A stretch of 64,000 nt of DNA from Saccharofermentans sp. (GTDB lineage Bacteria > Bacillota > Clostridia > Saccharofermentanales > Saccharofermentanaceae): the NCBI GenBank assembly GCA_016292145.1, contig JAEFBA010000002.1:1-64000 (forward strand), given 5' to 3'. The notes under the pieces were generated by a model, which was not told the DNA's origin, did not search any database, and worked only from the letters and a program-made list of their open reading frames with translations. Shown here piece by piece: positions 38,443 through 47,005 of this stretch (the first letter of the stretch is position 1; every line of letters starts with the position of its first letter). The position numbers and the translations under genes were made by a program.

Positions 38443-39810
38443 ATGAACGAAGTATTTGATTCAGAACAATTCAGTGTAGAGTACAAGAAGGACGATAACA
38501 TCGTCCTTGTTGTATTGAAGGGCAAAGCTGTCAGAGATAATTACAGAACGCCCATGATGCATGCTGCTGATATGGTCATGCGTCATTCGTGCAAGGTAAT
38601 GGCAGTAGACTTTAAAGCCAATCCGGATCTCTCGGAGAAAGATCTTTACTGGAGCAAGAAGGTCCTTTTCAACAATCTTAAGAAGAGCGGCCTTGAGACA
38701 TTGGCTCTCATTGATGACAACAATCTTCCGATCATTCAGAGCATAAGGGTATTCTGCGGTAATAAGTTCAGGACGATAGTCTGCAAGAACTACGATGAGG
38801 TGAAGGCAAGAACCTCTGTCTCTGCTTCTGATGCTACAGGCAAATTTGCAGGCATGACCCGCGAGCAGGCTCTCGGGTACATGGGACTCGGAAGTGATGC
38901 CGACATCAAAGAGATCGACGACCGTTTCTGGCAGATGTCCAAAAAATACAGAGGCAAGGACGATCCCGAATCCGTGGCTATGGAAGAGGAGATATCTGCT
39001 GTCTATGACATCGCATCCGGAAGACGTGATGTAAGAGTCCGGGAGGAGAAGCAGAGGGAGAGCGAGCCCAAGTATTTCGGAAGATATAAGAGTGACTGGC
39101 AGACGATAATCCACTACAACTGGAAGAACTGGCTGCTCGGCGCCGTAGTCGGAATATCCATTATCGTAATATTGGTCGGGTATTTCATGAATGCGAAAAA
39201 TGACTGCTCAGTGCTTGTTTTCGGACACATGTATCTTGATAACACATATATGAAACAGTCATTAGTGGAGCAGGGCCTCAAGAACCCTTACGTCGGTCTG
39301 GCCGATGTCGTCGTGCCGAACGACGAGAAGATCCCGATGGATGAGATCGGCAATGAGTCGTTCAATGCCCAGTTCTATACGAATCCTGATGTCCTTATAT
39401 CTGACAACAGGGCTTATAAGTTCTATTTCAGCGTCTTTAAGGATCTGGGTCCGCTTTACGACCGGATAATGGCAGGGCTCTCCGATGAGGCAAAGGCAGG
39501 CGTAAAGCCCATATACATGTCAGAGCGTGAGTCCGTGAGATATAAGAATGATATGTTACAGGAATACGGTCTCGGCGAAGAGGATATCAGGAATCCTGCC
39601 GAGTTCCCTGATGATCCTGTCCTCATAGGATTCGAGATCACGGATCAGGATGTTGTAACCAATTTCGGTGTTGAAGCAAAGTGGAAGTCACGTCAGACGA
39701 CGCTTATGCTTGGCCAGTGCAAGAACAGCACCGATGACGATATGACGGTAAAGATAATCACATCGATAATAAATTCTGCTTATGCTAAGGAGATGCCGGA
39801 ATCTACTTAA
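38443..39810 (+). CDS. membrane protein with STAS-like and J-like cytosolic domains
   Basis: KVMAVDFKANPDLSEKD..ALIDDNN; ALGYMGLGSDADIKEIDDRFWQMSKKYRGKDDPESVAMEEEISAVYDIASG; a single TM and an extracytoplasmic C-terminal domain. Confidence 0.6.
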   Translation: MNEVFDSEQFSVEYKKDDNIVLVVLKGKAVRDNYRTPMMHAADMVMRHSCKVMAVDFKANPDLSEKDLYWSKKVLFNNLKKSGLETLALIDDNNLPIIQSIRVFCGNKFRTIVCKNYDEVKARTSVSASDATGKFAGMTREQALGYMGLGSDADIKEIDDRFWQMSKKYRGKDDPESVAMEEEISAVYDIASGRRDVRVREEKQRESEPKYFGRYKSDWQTIIHYNWKNWLLGAVVGISIIVILVGYFMNAKNDCSVLVFGHMYLDNTYMKQSLVEQGLKNPYVGLADVVVPNDEKIPMDEIGNESFNAQFYTNPDVLISDNRAYKFYFSVFKDLGPLYDRIMAGLSDEAKAGVKPIYMSERESVRYKNDMLQEYGLGEEDIRNPAEFPDDPVLIGFEITDQDVVTNFGVEAKWKSRQTTLMLGQCKNSTDDDMTVKIITSIINSAYAKEMPEST

Positions 39811-40543
39811 GTCCGGTTGCTTCGAAAAGAAGATCCAATTCATCTTGGGTAAGAGGCCTGAAGGTTCCGCAGGAATCAAGGCCTTCTTCTATTTTTACGC
39901 CAGCAAGTTCGAGCCTTCTGAGTTCTAATACTTCCTTGTTGAAGTGCGCGAAGATCCTTCTGACCTCATGAGTCTTGCCTTCGTGAAGGGTCAGGAGAGC
40001 TCTGGCAAGGCCGTCTTGTGCCGGCTCGATGACTTTAAGCTCTGCAGGAGCTATCTGCTCGTTGTAGCCCTTGTCACGGATAGTAAAGCCTGATGCTACG
40101 GTATTTATCTCTTCTTCTGTCCAGGCAAGGCCTCTGAAGGTTGCCATATAGATTTTGGGAACTTCATACTTGGGCGACTGGAGTCGGTGTGAGAGCTCAC
40201 CGTCGTTGGTAATTATCAGAAGTCCTGACGTATGGAAATCGAGTCTTCCGACAGGCGAGAGCTTCTTCGACTTAAGTTCTGACGGAATATAGTCAGCAAC
40301 GCAGGGCAGACGCTTGTCCTCCATTGCCGTAAGGACGCCGTCGGGCTTATCCAGAAGAAAATAGAGTTTTGTCTGAAGGTTGATCTCCTGACCGTCTATG
40401 GTGATAGAATCAGTCTCTTTCACGTGGAAAGAGGCGTCAGTAACGACAGCGCCGTTAACCTGAACGCTGCCGTGGGATATTATGCTGCGGACGGCAGATC
40501 TTGTGCCTATTCCGCTGTTTGCGATTAACCTGTCCAGTCTCAT
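39803..40543 (-). CDS. 16S rRNA pseudouridine synthase (RsuA family)
   Basis: MRLDRLIANSGIGTRSAVRSIISHGSVQVNG; GRLDFHTSGLLIITNDGEL; EGKTHEVRRIFAH. Confidence 0.92.
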   Translation of the reverse strand: MRLDRLIANSGIGTRSAVRSIISHGSVQVNGAVVTDASFHVKETDSITIDGQEINLQTKLYFLLDKPDGVLTAMEDKRLPCVADYIPSELKSKKLSPVGRLDFHTSGLLIITNDGELSHRLQSPKYEVPKIYMATFRGLAWTEEEINTVASGFTIRDKGYNEQIAPAELKVIEPAQDGLARALLTLHEGKTHEVRRIFAHFNKEVLELRRLELAGVKIEEGLDSCGTFRPLTQDELDLLFEATGLK

Positions 40544-40592
40544 GGGAATATTATAACTTATTAGCGTATAATTGTTTTCAAGAGGTTTTCTG

Positions 40593-40931
40593 ATGGAAAT
40601 AATCAATATCGAACAGGGACACCCGACGGTGCAGCAGGCCATGGTCAAGCTCCAGAACGGGATCTACAGAGCCAGGGCGACAGGCAAGCCCATGGCTAAG
40701 ATTGTTCACGGCTACGGGTCTTCGGGCACGGGCGGTGCGATCAAGCAGGCGATAGGGTTAGAGCTCCGCAAGTATATTTCGCGCGGCATGATCAAGTCAT
40801 ATTGCCCGGGCGAGGATTTCGGACCGTTCTCTTCTGCAGGGCGCGAAATGAGCGCAAAGTATCCTGCCGTATCACGCGACAGGGACTGGGGCCTGCAAAA
40901 TGACGGCATCACGGTGATAATGTTCAAGTAA
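40593..40931 (+). CDS. Smr/MutS2-type domain protein
   Basis: IVHGYGSSGTGGAIKQAIGLEL. Confidence 0.75.
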   Translation: MEIINIEQGHPTVQQAMVKLQNGIYRARATGKPMAKIVHGYGSSGTGGAIKQAIGLELRKYISRGMIKSYCPGEDFGPFSSAGREMSAKYPAVSRDRDWGLQNDGITVIMFK

Positions 40932-40940
40932 GAGGTTTAT

Positions 40941-41540
40941 ATGGCAGACGAATTTGATAAGAAGTGGGAGGCATTCGAGGCAAGGTGCAAGGCTTGCCAT
41001 AACTGCGGCTTAAGGGATGGCTGTACTAATGTGGTCATCTACAGAGGCAGCAGGAAAGCTCCTTTGATGATAATAGGCGAAGCTCCTGGCGAGAACGAGG
41101 ATATCCAGGGACTGCCTTTTGTCGGCAGATCAGGCCAGCTCCTCCAGAACCTCCTGGGAAGCTACGGCTTTACCAATAACGACTACCATATCTGCAATAT
41201 CGCGAAATGCAGGCCGCCCCAGAACAGGCGTCCCACGCCTGAAGAGATCCATTGCTGCAAGCCGCTCCTCGCTGAACAGTTCATGCTCGTAAGGCCCAAG
41301 GTGATCCTTCTCTGCGGTTCAACGGCTTATGAGGGATTCTTCGGCACAAAGCCCGTTATGCATGATGTCAGGGGACGTTTTATCGAGAAAAACGGCTACT
41401 ATATCATGACGACCTATCACCCGGCCTATGCCCTCAGAAACCCCGCTAATAAGATGCCTATCTTTGAAGATATGGGCAAAGTCAGGGATAAATTGACCGA
41501 GATCGGAGCGATGCCTCCGTTAGAACCTGTAAAAGAGTAA
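40941..41540 (+). CDS. uracil-DNA glycosylase (family 4)
   Basis: LMIIGEAPGENEDIQGLPFVGRSGQLLQNLL; NIAKCRPPQNRRPTPEEI; TYHPAYALR. Confidence 0.93.
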   Translation: MADEFDKKWEAFEARCKACHNCGLRDGCTNVVIYRGSRKAPLMIIGEAPGENEDIQGLPFVGRSGQLLQNLLGSYGFTNNDYHICNIAKCRPPQNRRPTPEEIHCCKPLLAEQFMLVRPKVILLCGSTAYEGFFGTKPVMHDVRGRFIEKNGYYIMTTYHPAYALRNPANKMPIFEDMGKVRDKLTEIGAMPPLEPVKE

Positions 41541-41599
41541 ATTTCCGTATTGATTTTCGGAAATGGCTTTGCTATAATTCGTGAGTTGAAAAACCGCAT

Positions 41600-41673
41600 T
41601 GCCGAATTGTGTAACGGTAGCACACCGGTCTCTGACACCGTTTGTCAAGGTTCGAATCCTTGTTCGGCAGCCA
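41600..41673 (+). tRNA. tRNA-Gln (anticodon CTG), CCA encoded
   Basis: TGCCGAA/TTCGGCA acceptor, GTG/CAC D-stem, anticodon loop CTCTGAC, CAAGG TTCGAAT CCTTG T-arm, GCCA end. Confidence 0.93.
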
Positions 41674-41684
41674 AATGATAATTG

Positions 41685-41712
41685 AGCCGTCTCGTGATGA
41701 GACGGCTTTTTT
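41685..41712 (+). terminator. terminator of tRNA-Gln
   Basis: AGCCGTCTCGTGATGAGACGGCTTTTTT. Confidence 0.85.
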
Positions 41713-41795
41713 GTGCTCTGTTTATGCCGGGATGAGCTGAAATCAACAATGACGACGTCACCTTTTCGAGGGCTGAACGAAGCGGCATTTGGCAA
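41703..41795 (-). pseudogene. possible MazF/PemK N-terminal relic
   Basis: Minus-strand FSPRKGDVVIVDFSSSRHKQSTKKP resembles the MazF N-terminus but runs into the tRNA terminator. Confidence 0.3.
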
Positions 41796-41872
41796 ATGCG
41801 GATGGCGGGTACGGCCCCGGGGTTAATGCTGCCGCAAGCCGGCGGCCTCGGGAAATCTGACAGACCTTAATA

Positions 41873-41881
41873 TGTTATAAT
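41873..41881 (+). promoter_or_regulatory. extended -10 element TGTTATAAT
   Basis: Ends 6 nt before the ATG at 41888. Confidence 0.55.
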
Positions 41882-41887
41882 GCGCCT

Positions 41888-42871
41888 ATGGCAAATGAGG
41901 TCAGGAAACATAGCAAAACAGGAATTCTCATAGCGGCGTTGATCATTGTGATCTTGGGCGCTGCTCTTTATTTTGCATTTGCTGGTTTTGATCTCGGCCA
42001 TAAGCTTGAGCTAATGACCTACAAGAGGATCTCGACTCCGGAAGAACTGATTTCGATCAAGGATGATCCCAATGGGAAATATATCCTGGCAAAAGACATT
42101 GATCTTGCAGGTATAGACTGGGTGCCTTTTACATTTAACGGAATACTCGAAGGAAACGGCCATACGGTATCAAATCTGAAGATCACGCAGACGGGGATGT
42201 CAGAGCGCAGGACTTACGACGGCAATATGAAGGAATACGATACCGTATTTGCCGGCATGTTCGATGTGATCGAAGGTGCGGAGGTAAGGAACCTTACCTT
42301 ATCGGGTGTGAATATCGATATCGCTTCTGATGCGCCCTGTTTTATTGGGTCTGTCGCCGGATATATGGGAAATTCGAAGATACTTAACTGCAGTGTAGAG
42401 GGAACTCTGAAGCTCATGGCACACGACAGGATGTTCGGTGTCGGCGGTGTGGCCGGCTACGGCTTTGGCAGGATCGACAGTGTAAATGCCGATATCACGC
42501 TCATCTGCATCGATACTGACCGCGATACTAAGGATGAGCAGTTCATGGGCGGTGTCTGCGCGGCAGGTTACCCTGATATCGTTTGCTGTAATATAAAGAT
42601 CGACGGTTATGATTCGGATCACGGTTATGTCCATAACGGCGGACTTGTGGGAATGTTCCAGTTCTATCCAAAGGGCACGGAACATGATGCCGAGATCGGC
42701 GGTAATCACGTAAGCGGTAAGATAACTTTCTTTGAAGATAATGAAGACAGAAGAGCATATTGTGACGCTTATATCGGCGAGCGGATGGAGCGTATAGAGT
42801 ACTGGTGGAGCAACAGTGATGATTTCACGTCAAATGAGGTGTTCGAATATGATGTTGACCTGCTTCCGTGA
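41888..42871 (+). CDS. membrane-anchored beta-helix/GLUG-like repeat protein
   Basis: N-terminal TM; ISTPEELISIKDDPNGKYILAKDIDLAGIDWVPFTFNGILEGNGHTVSNLKI. Confidence 0.7.
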   Translation: MANEVRKHSKTGILIAALIIVILGAALYFAFAGFDLGHKLELMTYKRISTPEELISIKDDPNGKYILAKDIDLAGIDWVPFTFNGILEGNGHTVSNLKITQTGMSERRTYDGNMKEYDTVFAGMFDVIEGAEVRNLTLSGVNIDIASDAPCFIGSVAGYMGNSKILNCSVEGTLKLMAHDRMFGVGGVAGYGFGRIDSVNADITLICIDTDRDTKDEQFMGGVCAAGYPDIVCCNIKIDGYDSDHGYVHNGGLVGMFQFYPKGTEHDAEIGGNHVSGKITFFEDNEDRRAYCDAYIGERMERIEYWWSNSDDFTSNEVFEYDVDLLP

Positions 42872-44159
42872 CAACAAGTGGAAGGCCATAGTCTTATCTT
42901 TAGCACTCATTCTGCCTGCTGCAGGATGCGCCGGCAAGGATGCGCCTTTATTTGATATAAGCTCCGGCACGATCGAAGCAGAAGCATGTCTTATCAAGTC
43001 TTCGAAAAAAGTAAGAAGCGGTGATATGAGCGGCGGCAAGGGCGTGGAGATACAGGCTAAAGAGGGCTCCATGGTAAGCTTTTCCTACGATATCTCCGCA
43101 GCATCACACTACGATATAAGCATCTCTTACGATAATCAGGGAGAAGACGGAACGCTCGGACTTTTCGTTGACGGCCACTTCTTTACAAAGGTCGGATTCC
43201 CCAAAGGAAGCGGCACCGTAGAAGAGACAATCACGCTTAAGGAAGGCACCGGAGAAATATCTTTCCGCTATCTTCCGGGAGACACCGGCATAACTTTAGA
43301 CTGCTTTAAGCTCGACAAAAGCGATAAGAAGATATCGATGGTCGTAGCGCCTCATGAAGACGACGAGATCCTGGGCTTTGCGGGGTCTATCCAGAAGACT
43401 GTCGCAAACGGCGATATAGTCAAGGTCGTACTCCTTACTAACGGAGATTATTTCGATAAGGACTTAGGTCCGGTCCGTATCAGGGAGACCATGAAGGCCC
43501 TGGAAGTGCTGGGCGTAAATAAGAGCAACATTTATGTCATGGGTTATGGAGACATCATCCTGCAGAGCCTTTATGAGTGTTCTGATCCGGGGATAGTTTT
43601 CGATGCCCCGAGCGGATATGACTCGACATACGGGGACCCCTCATCCAATCTCTACGACTATCATACGCTCGATGCCGGAACTCCCGCAAAGTACTGCTAT
43701 GCGGATTTCAGAAGTGATCTTAATAACATCATCGATACGGTAAGGCCTGACACTGTCTATACGACTTCTGAAGCCGAGTGGCATCCTGACCACAAGTTCG
43801 GTTTTAAGGCTGTAAGAGATGTCATTGAGTCGCTCAACAAAGACAAGGGATATCACACGACTTTGTGCGAGAGCGTCATCCACGGCGAGGAACTCACGTG
43901 GCCCGATAAGCTTGAGACCGATGACAAGGGCAATATAAAGATCGTCGAATTTACGAATCCTTTCCCTTCAGGCGGCGCCGGCCGTGACTGGGAGAAGGTT
44001 ACGAAGATAACTTTGACGGACGAGGAAGTCTATAAAAAGCAGAAGGCGATCGGTCAGTTCGACACCCAGAATAATGGCGGTGCGAACTTTGATGGCAACA
44101 GTGAATTCAATTATGCTTTTTGTAAGCGGGATGAGTTTTACTGGGTTTACGAGTATTGA
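42849..44159 (+). CDS. PIG-L family deacetylase lipoprotein with N-terminal CBM-like module
   Basis: Lipobox LPAAGC; VVAPHEDDEILGFAGSIQKTVANGD; EWHPDHKFGF. Confidence 0.88.
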   Translation: MMLTCFRDNKWKAIVLSLALILPAAGCAGKDAPLFDISSGTIEAEACLIKSSKKVRSGDMSGGKGVEIQAKEGSMVSFSYDISAASHYDISISYDNQGEDGTLGLFVDGHFFTKVGFPKGSGTVEETITLKEGTGEISFRYLPGDTGITLDCFKLDKSDKKISMVVAPHEDDEILGFAGSIQKTVANGDIVKVVLLTNGDYFDKDLGPVRIRETMKALEVLGVNKSNIYVMGYGDIILQSLYECSDPGIVFDAPSGYDSTYGDPSSNLYDYHTLDAGTPAKYCYADFRSDLNNIIDTVRPDTVYTTSEAEWHPDHKFGFKAVRDVIESLNKDKGYHTTLCESVIHGEELTWPDKLETDDKGNIKIVEFTNPFPSGGAGRDWEKVTKITLTDEEVYKKQKAIGQFDTQNNGGANFDGNSEFNYAFCKRDEFYWVYEY

Positions 44160-46818
44160 TGTTCTCGTAAGCGAGCACCGCTGCAAAGATCAGTAATCCC
44201 AAAGCACTTGCCCAAAGACCGGTTTCCAGATAAGGCACTTTATAAGTCATCTCGATCTCGTTATGACCATTTTCCAGCGGTATGGAAATGAGGGCGTTTC
44301 CGATCATGTCAGGGGTTACGGACTTGCCGTTGCGCGTGATCTTCCAGCCTTTTTCTGCAGGAACGGAGATGAAGAGGCTCTCTCCTGCGCCGGCATTATC
44401 GACAGTGAACTTGCCGTAACCGTCTTTTAGCGTGTTCTCCTTGGCGGCGTTGTTATTTGCAGCTTCGGATGCTTCTTTCAAAACTGACAGATCAAGGAGA
44501 TAGAACTGCGCATCATATACGAGGCTCATAGGGTCAGAGCCCTGCTTGAACCTGATGGCAACAGTTACGTTATTATCGTCTGATACTATCCTTACCATTG
44601 AAGGTGACAGGAACTGTGAATAGTTCATATAATCTTCGCCGTCAACCATGAGTACAGCACCGTCTTCCGTACCGGTCACGATATTTGCATAGAGGATGTA
44701 TCTGTCAGGCGAATAATCTCCGCCAAGGTCTAACTCATAACTGACAGTGGAGTTTTCTGCAGCAGTGCTTTGTACGGCGGCAGGTACGAACAGATCTTTA
44801 TCAACTCCCGTAAGTCTTTTGAACATATCATTGATATAAAGTGCAGGGCATGAGGAGAGGCTGTCGTAATCGCCGGAACCGCTGTAAACAAAGGCTGCCG
44901 GGAATGCATAAGGATTGGTATAGATATCCTTAAATCCGTCAATTCCCGTAAGCTTTACAAGGCCTGAACCGTCTTTGACATTGCTTGGAAGGAGAACATA
45001 CTTAACGCCCAAAAGGCTGTCTGTTGCAAGGTTTTCCGAAGATGTAGCCGTAATCGTCGCACTGTGCGCAGCGTATCCTGACTTATCCATGAATACTATA
45101 GTGTTCTCGTCCGGATCAGATACGAACGATGTAACAGAGTTAAATCCGAATGCCATCGGCTCGTTATAGGAAGCGGGGAATCTTGACATATGAATGCTGT
45201 GATATGAGGTCTGGAGCACACGGCAGAAGGATTCATCCCTGATCGAAGAAAGAAGAGCTTCCTCGTTCTTTATATAGTCCGAGAGAGAGTCTGCGTTGGC
45301 TGTAGTATAGCTGTCTGCAAGGATCAGCTGCCCCATAGATATTTCCAGTACGATAAGAAGTCCCATGAATCCCGCGTAGATCTTCTTAAGTGTCAGGTGG
45401 GTATTTCCGTTTGTGATGATCATGCACATGATGAGCGATATAAGTATCGGGAATACTATCCTGGAGATGATGGGAACAAGCTTAAAGGACGCACCTGTCT
45501 TCGTAAGCTTGGCCATTGATAAAGCGAAGATCTGGTCATTTAATCTGTCAGGGAATACCAAGAAGAGCACAGTAACCAAAACGGAGAATACCAAAGCCGT
45601 GACCGGAGGCATCCATGATCTGATCTTTCCCTTATCCTGTGCAAGATAGAATGAGGATGCAAGGAAGATCAGCGCGAAGATACCGAGATAGGTGTATCTG
45701 TACCAGAATGATTCAACTACGCGGAGCATCGAGAACAGGGCAACCAGAGGCTGCCAGATAAACATGAGCAACGAGAACAGAAGGACTGCTCCGTATAAGA
45801 TCTTCTCTTTCCAATGCTTTGACGAAGCGATGAACAGGAGGCACACGCCCAGAAGGGCAAAGCTTCCGGCAAAGAGGCTCACGCTGCCCTGGAGGCTTAT
45901 CATTCCGAATGAATAATTCAAGAAGATCTCTTGAGGACCGCCGATAAAGCTCAGATCCGTGAGCATCGACAGACCGCCTTTGCCGTGGGTTCTTTCAGAG
46001 AGTTTAAGAAGCGTCGGAACAAGCACTGCCGAAGATATCAGGAGAGAAATGATGCATGAGACGATTAGGTGCGCGAACGAATTTATAAGATGGATCAGGA
46101 AAGGCTTCTTTCCTTCTTTTCCGGTTATCCTTACCCTTATGAATTCGAAAAGGAACCAGAAGCAGCAGAACATCAGATCGATTATCCCGCTGTACCAGTT
46201 AAAGCATAATGCGAGAGCGGTTGTTACCGGCAGGATATAACTTTTCCTGCCCTGTGCGATCTTCTCCGCGCCCATGATCATCAGCGGGAGCATATAAGCC
46301 CCGTCAAGCCACATGGTATTGCTGCTCTGCGTTATGAAGAACGGATTAAATGCATAGGAAACCGAGAGCATCACGGATACAAAGTATTTGGACTTTGTAT
46401 CAGGTTCAAATCTGTATGTCAGATATATTCCCATGAAGAGGGCTGCAAGAGCCGCCTTCAGGATGAAGAGCACGTTTATAAAGAGCGGAACGTCTGACTT
46501 GTTAAAGAAGACTACGAGGAGCGATAAGGGGGATGCAAGGTAATAGGTAAAGACCGAGAAGTTGCTGCCACCCAGGGATTTGGTGAATGTATATCCGACA
46601 GAAGACTTCCCCGTAAGGACATCCTTATACCAGCAGAAGAGGTCCACCATCTGGATCTCTCCGTCTCTGTAAAGGAGTCCGTGGTTTCCGAACGGAGCCA
46701 TTCCGAAGACCGCGAAAACAATGAGAATGATAACGATGACCGACAAAAAGGAAATGCCGGATATCAGCAGATAGGGCATTAATTCCTGTTTTCTCTTTAT
46801 CGGATTCTTACTGATCAT
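44107..46818 (-). CDS. YfhO family polytopic membrane protein
   Basis: DGEIQMVDLFCWYKDVLTGKSSVGYTFTKSLGGSNFSVFTYYLASPLSLLV; C-terminal ETGLWASALGLLIF. Confidence 0.9.
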   Translation of the reverse strand: MISKNPIKRKQELMPYLLISGISFLSVIVIILIVFAVFGMAPFGNHGLLYRDGEIQMVDLFCWYKDVLTGKSSVGYTFTKSLGGSNFSVFTYYLASPLSLLVVFFNKSDVPLFINVLFILKAALAALFMGIYLTYRFEPDTKSKYFVSVMLSVSYAFNPFFITQSSNTMWLDGAYMLPLMIMGAEKIAQGRKSYILPVTTALALCFNWYSGIIDLMFCCFWFLFEFIRVRITGKEGKKPFLIHLINSFAHLIVSCIISLLISSAVLVPTLLKLSERTHGKGGLSMLTDLSFIGGPQEIFLNYSFGMISLQGSVSLFAGSFALLGVCLLFIASSKHWKEKILYGAVLLFSLLMFIWQPLVALFSMLRVVESFWYRYTYLGIFALIFLASSFYLAQDKGKIRSWMPPVTALVFSVLVTVLFLVFPDRLNDQIFALSMAKLTKTGASFKLVPIISRIVFPILISLIMCMIITNGNTHLTLKKIYAGFMGLLIVLEISMGQLILADSYTTANADSLSDYIKNEEALLSSIRDESFCRVLQTSYHSIHMSRFPASYNEPMAFGFNSVTSFVSDPDENTIVFMDKSGYAAHSATITATSSENLATDSLLGVKYVLLPSNVKDGSGLVKLTGIDGFKDIYTNPYAFPAAFVYSGSGDYDSLSSCPALYINDMFKRLTGVDKDLFVPAAVQSTAAENSTVSYELDLGGDYSPDRYILYANIVTGTEDGAVLMVDGEDYMNYSQFLSPSMVRIVSDDNNVTVAIRFKQGSDPMSLVYDAQFYLLDLSVLKEASEAANNNAAKENTLKDGYGKFTVDNAGAGESLFISVPAEKGWKITRNGKSVTPDMIGNALISIPLENGHNEIEMTYKVPYLETGLWASALGLLIFAAVLAYENINTRKPSKTHPAYKKHN

Positions 46819-47005
46819 TTACCCGTTCCTTTTGGTCTTACAATTTATAAATCGCAAGGATTCTTTACCTGAATGATACTCGTAAATTGTAACACATGCA
46901 TTATCTTAGAGAATAACGATACTTATATATATTTATCTGATAGGATTTGACATTTAGTGATGATATAATCGTCAATTGTAAAGAATCCGAACAGGGAGGC
47001 TTGTT

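Noticed and set aside
38461-39114. 217-aa antisense ORF
   Set aside because: Fully antisense to the 38443-39810 CDS; amino-acid composition not protein-like
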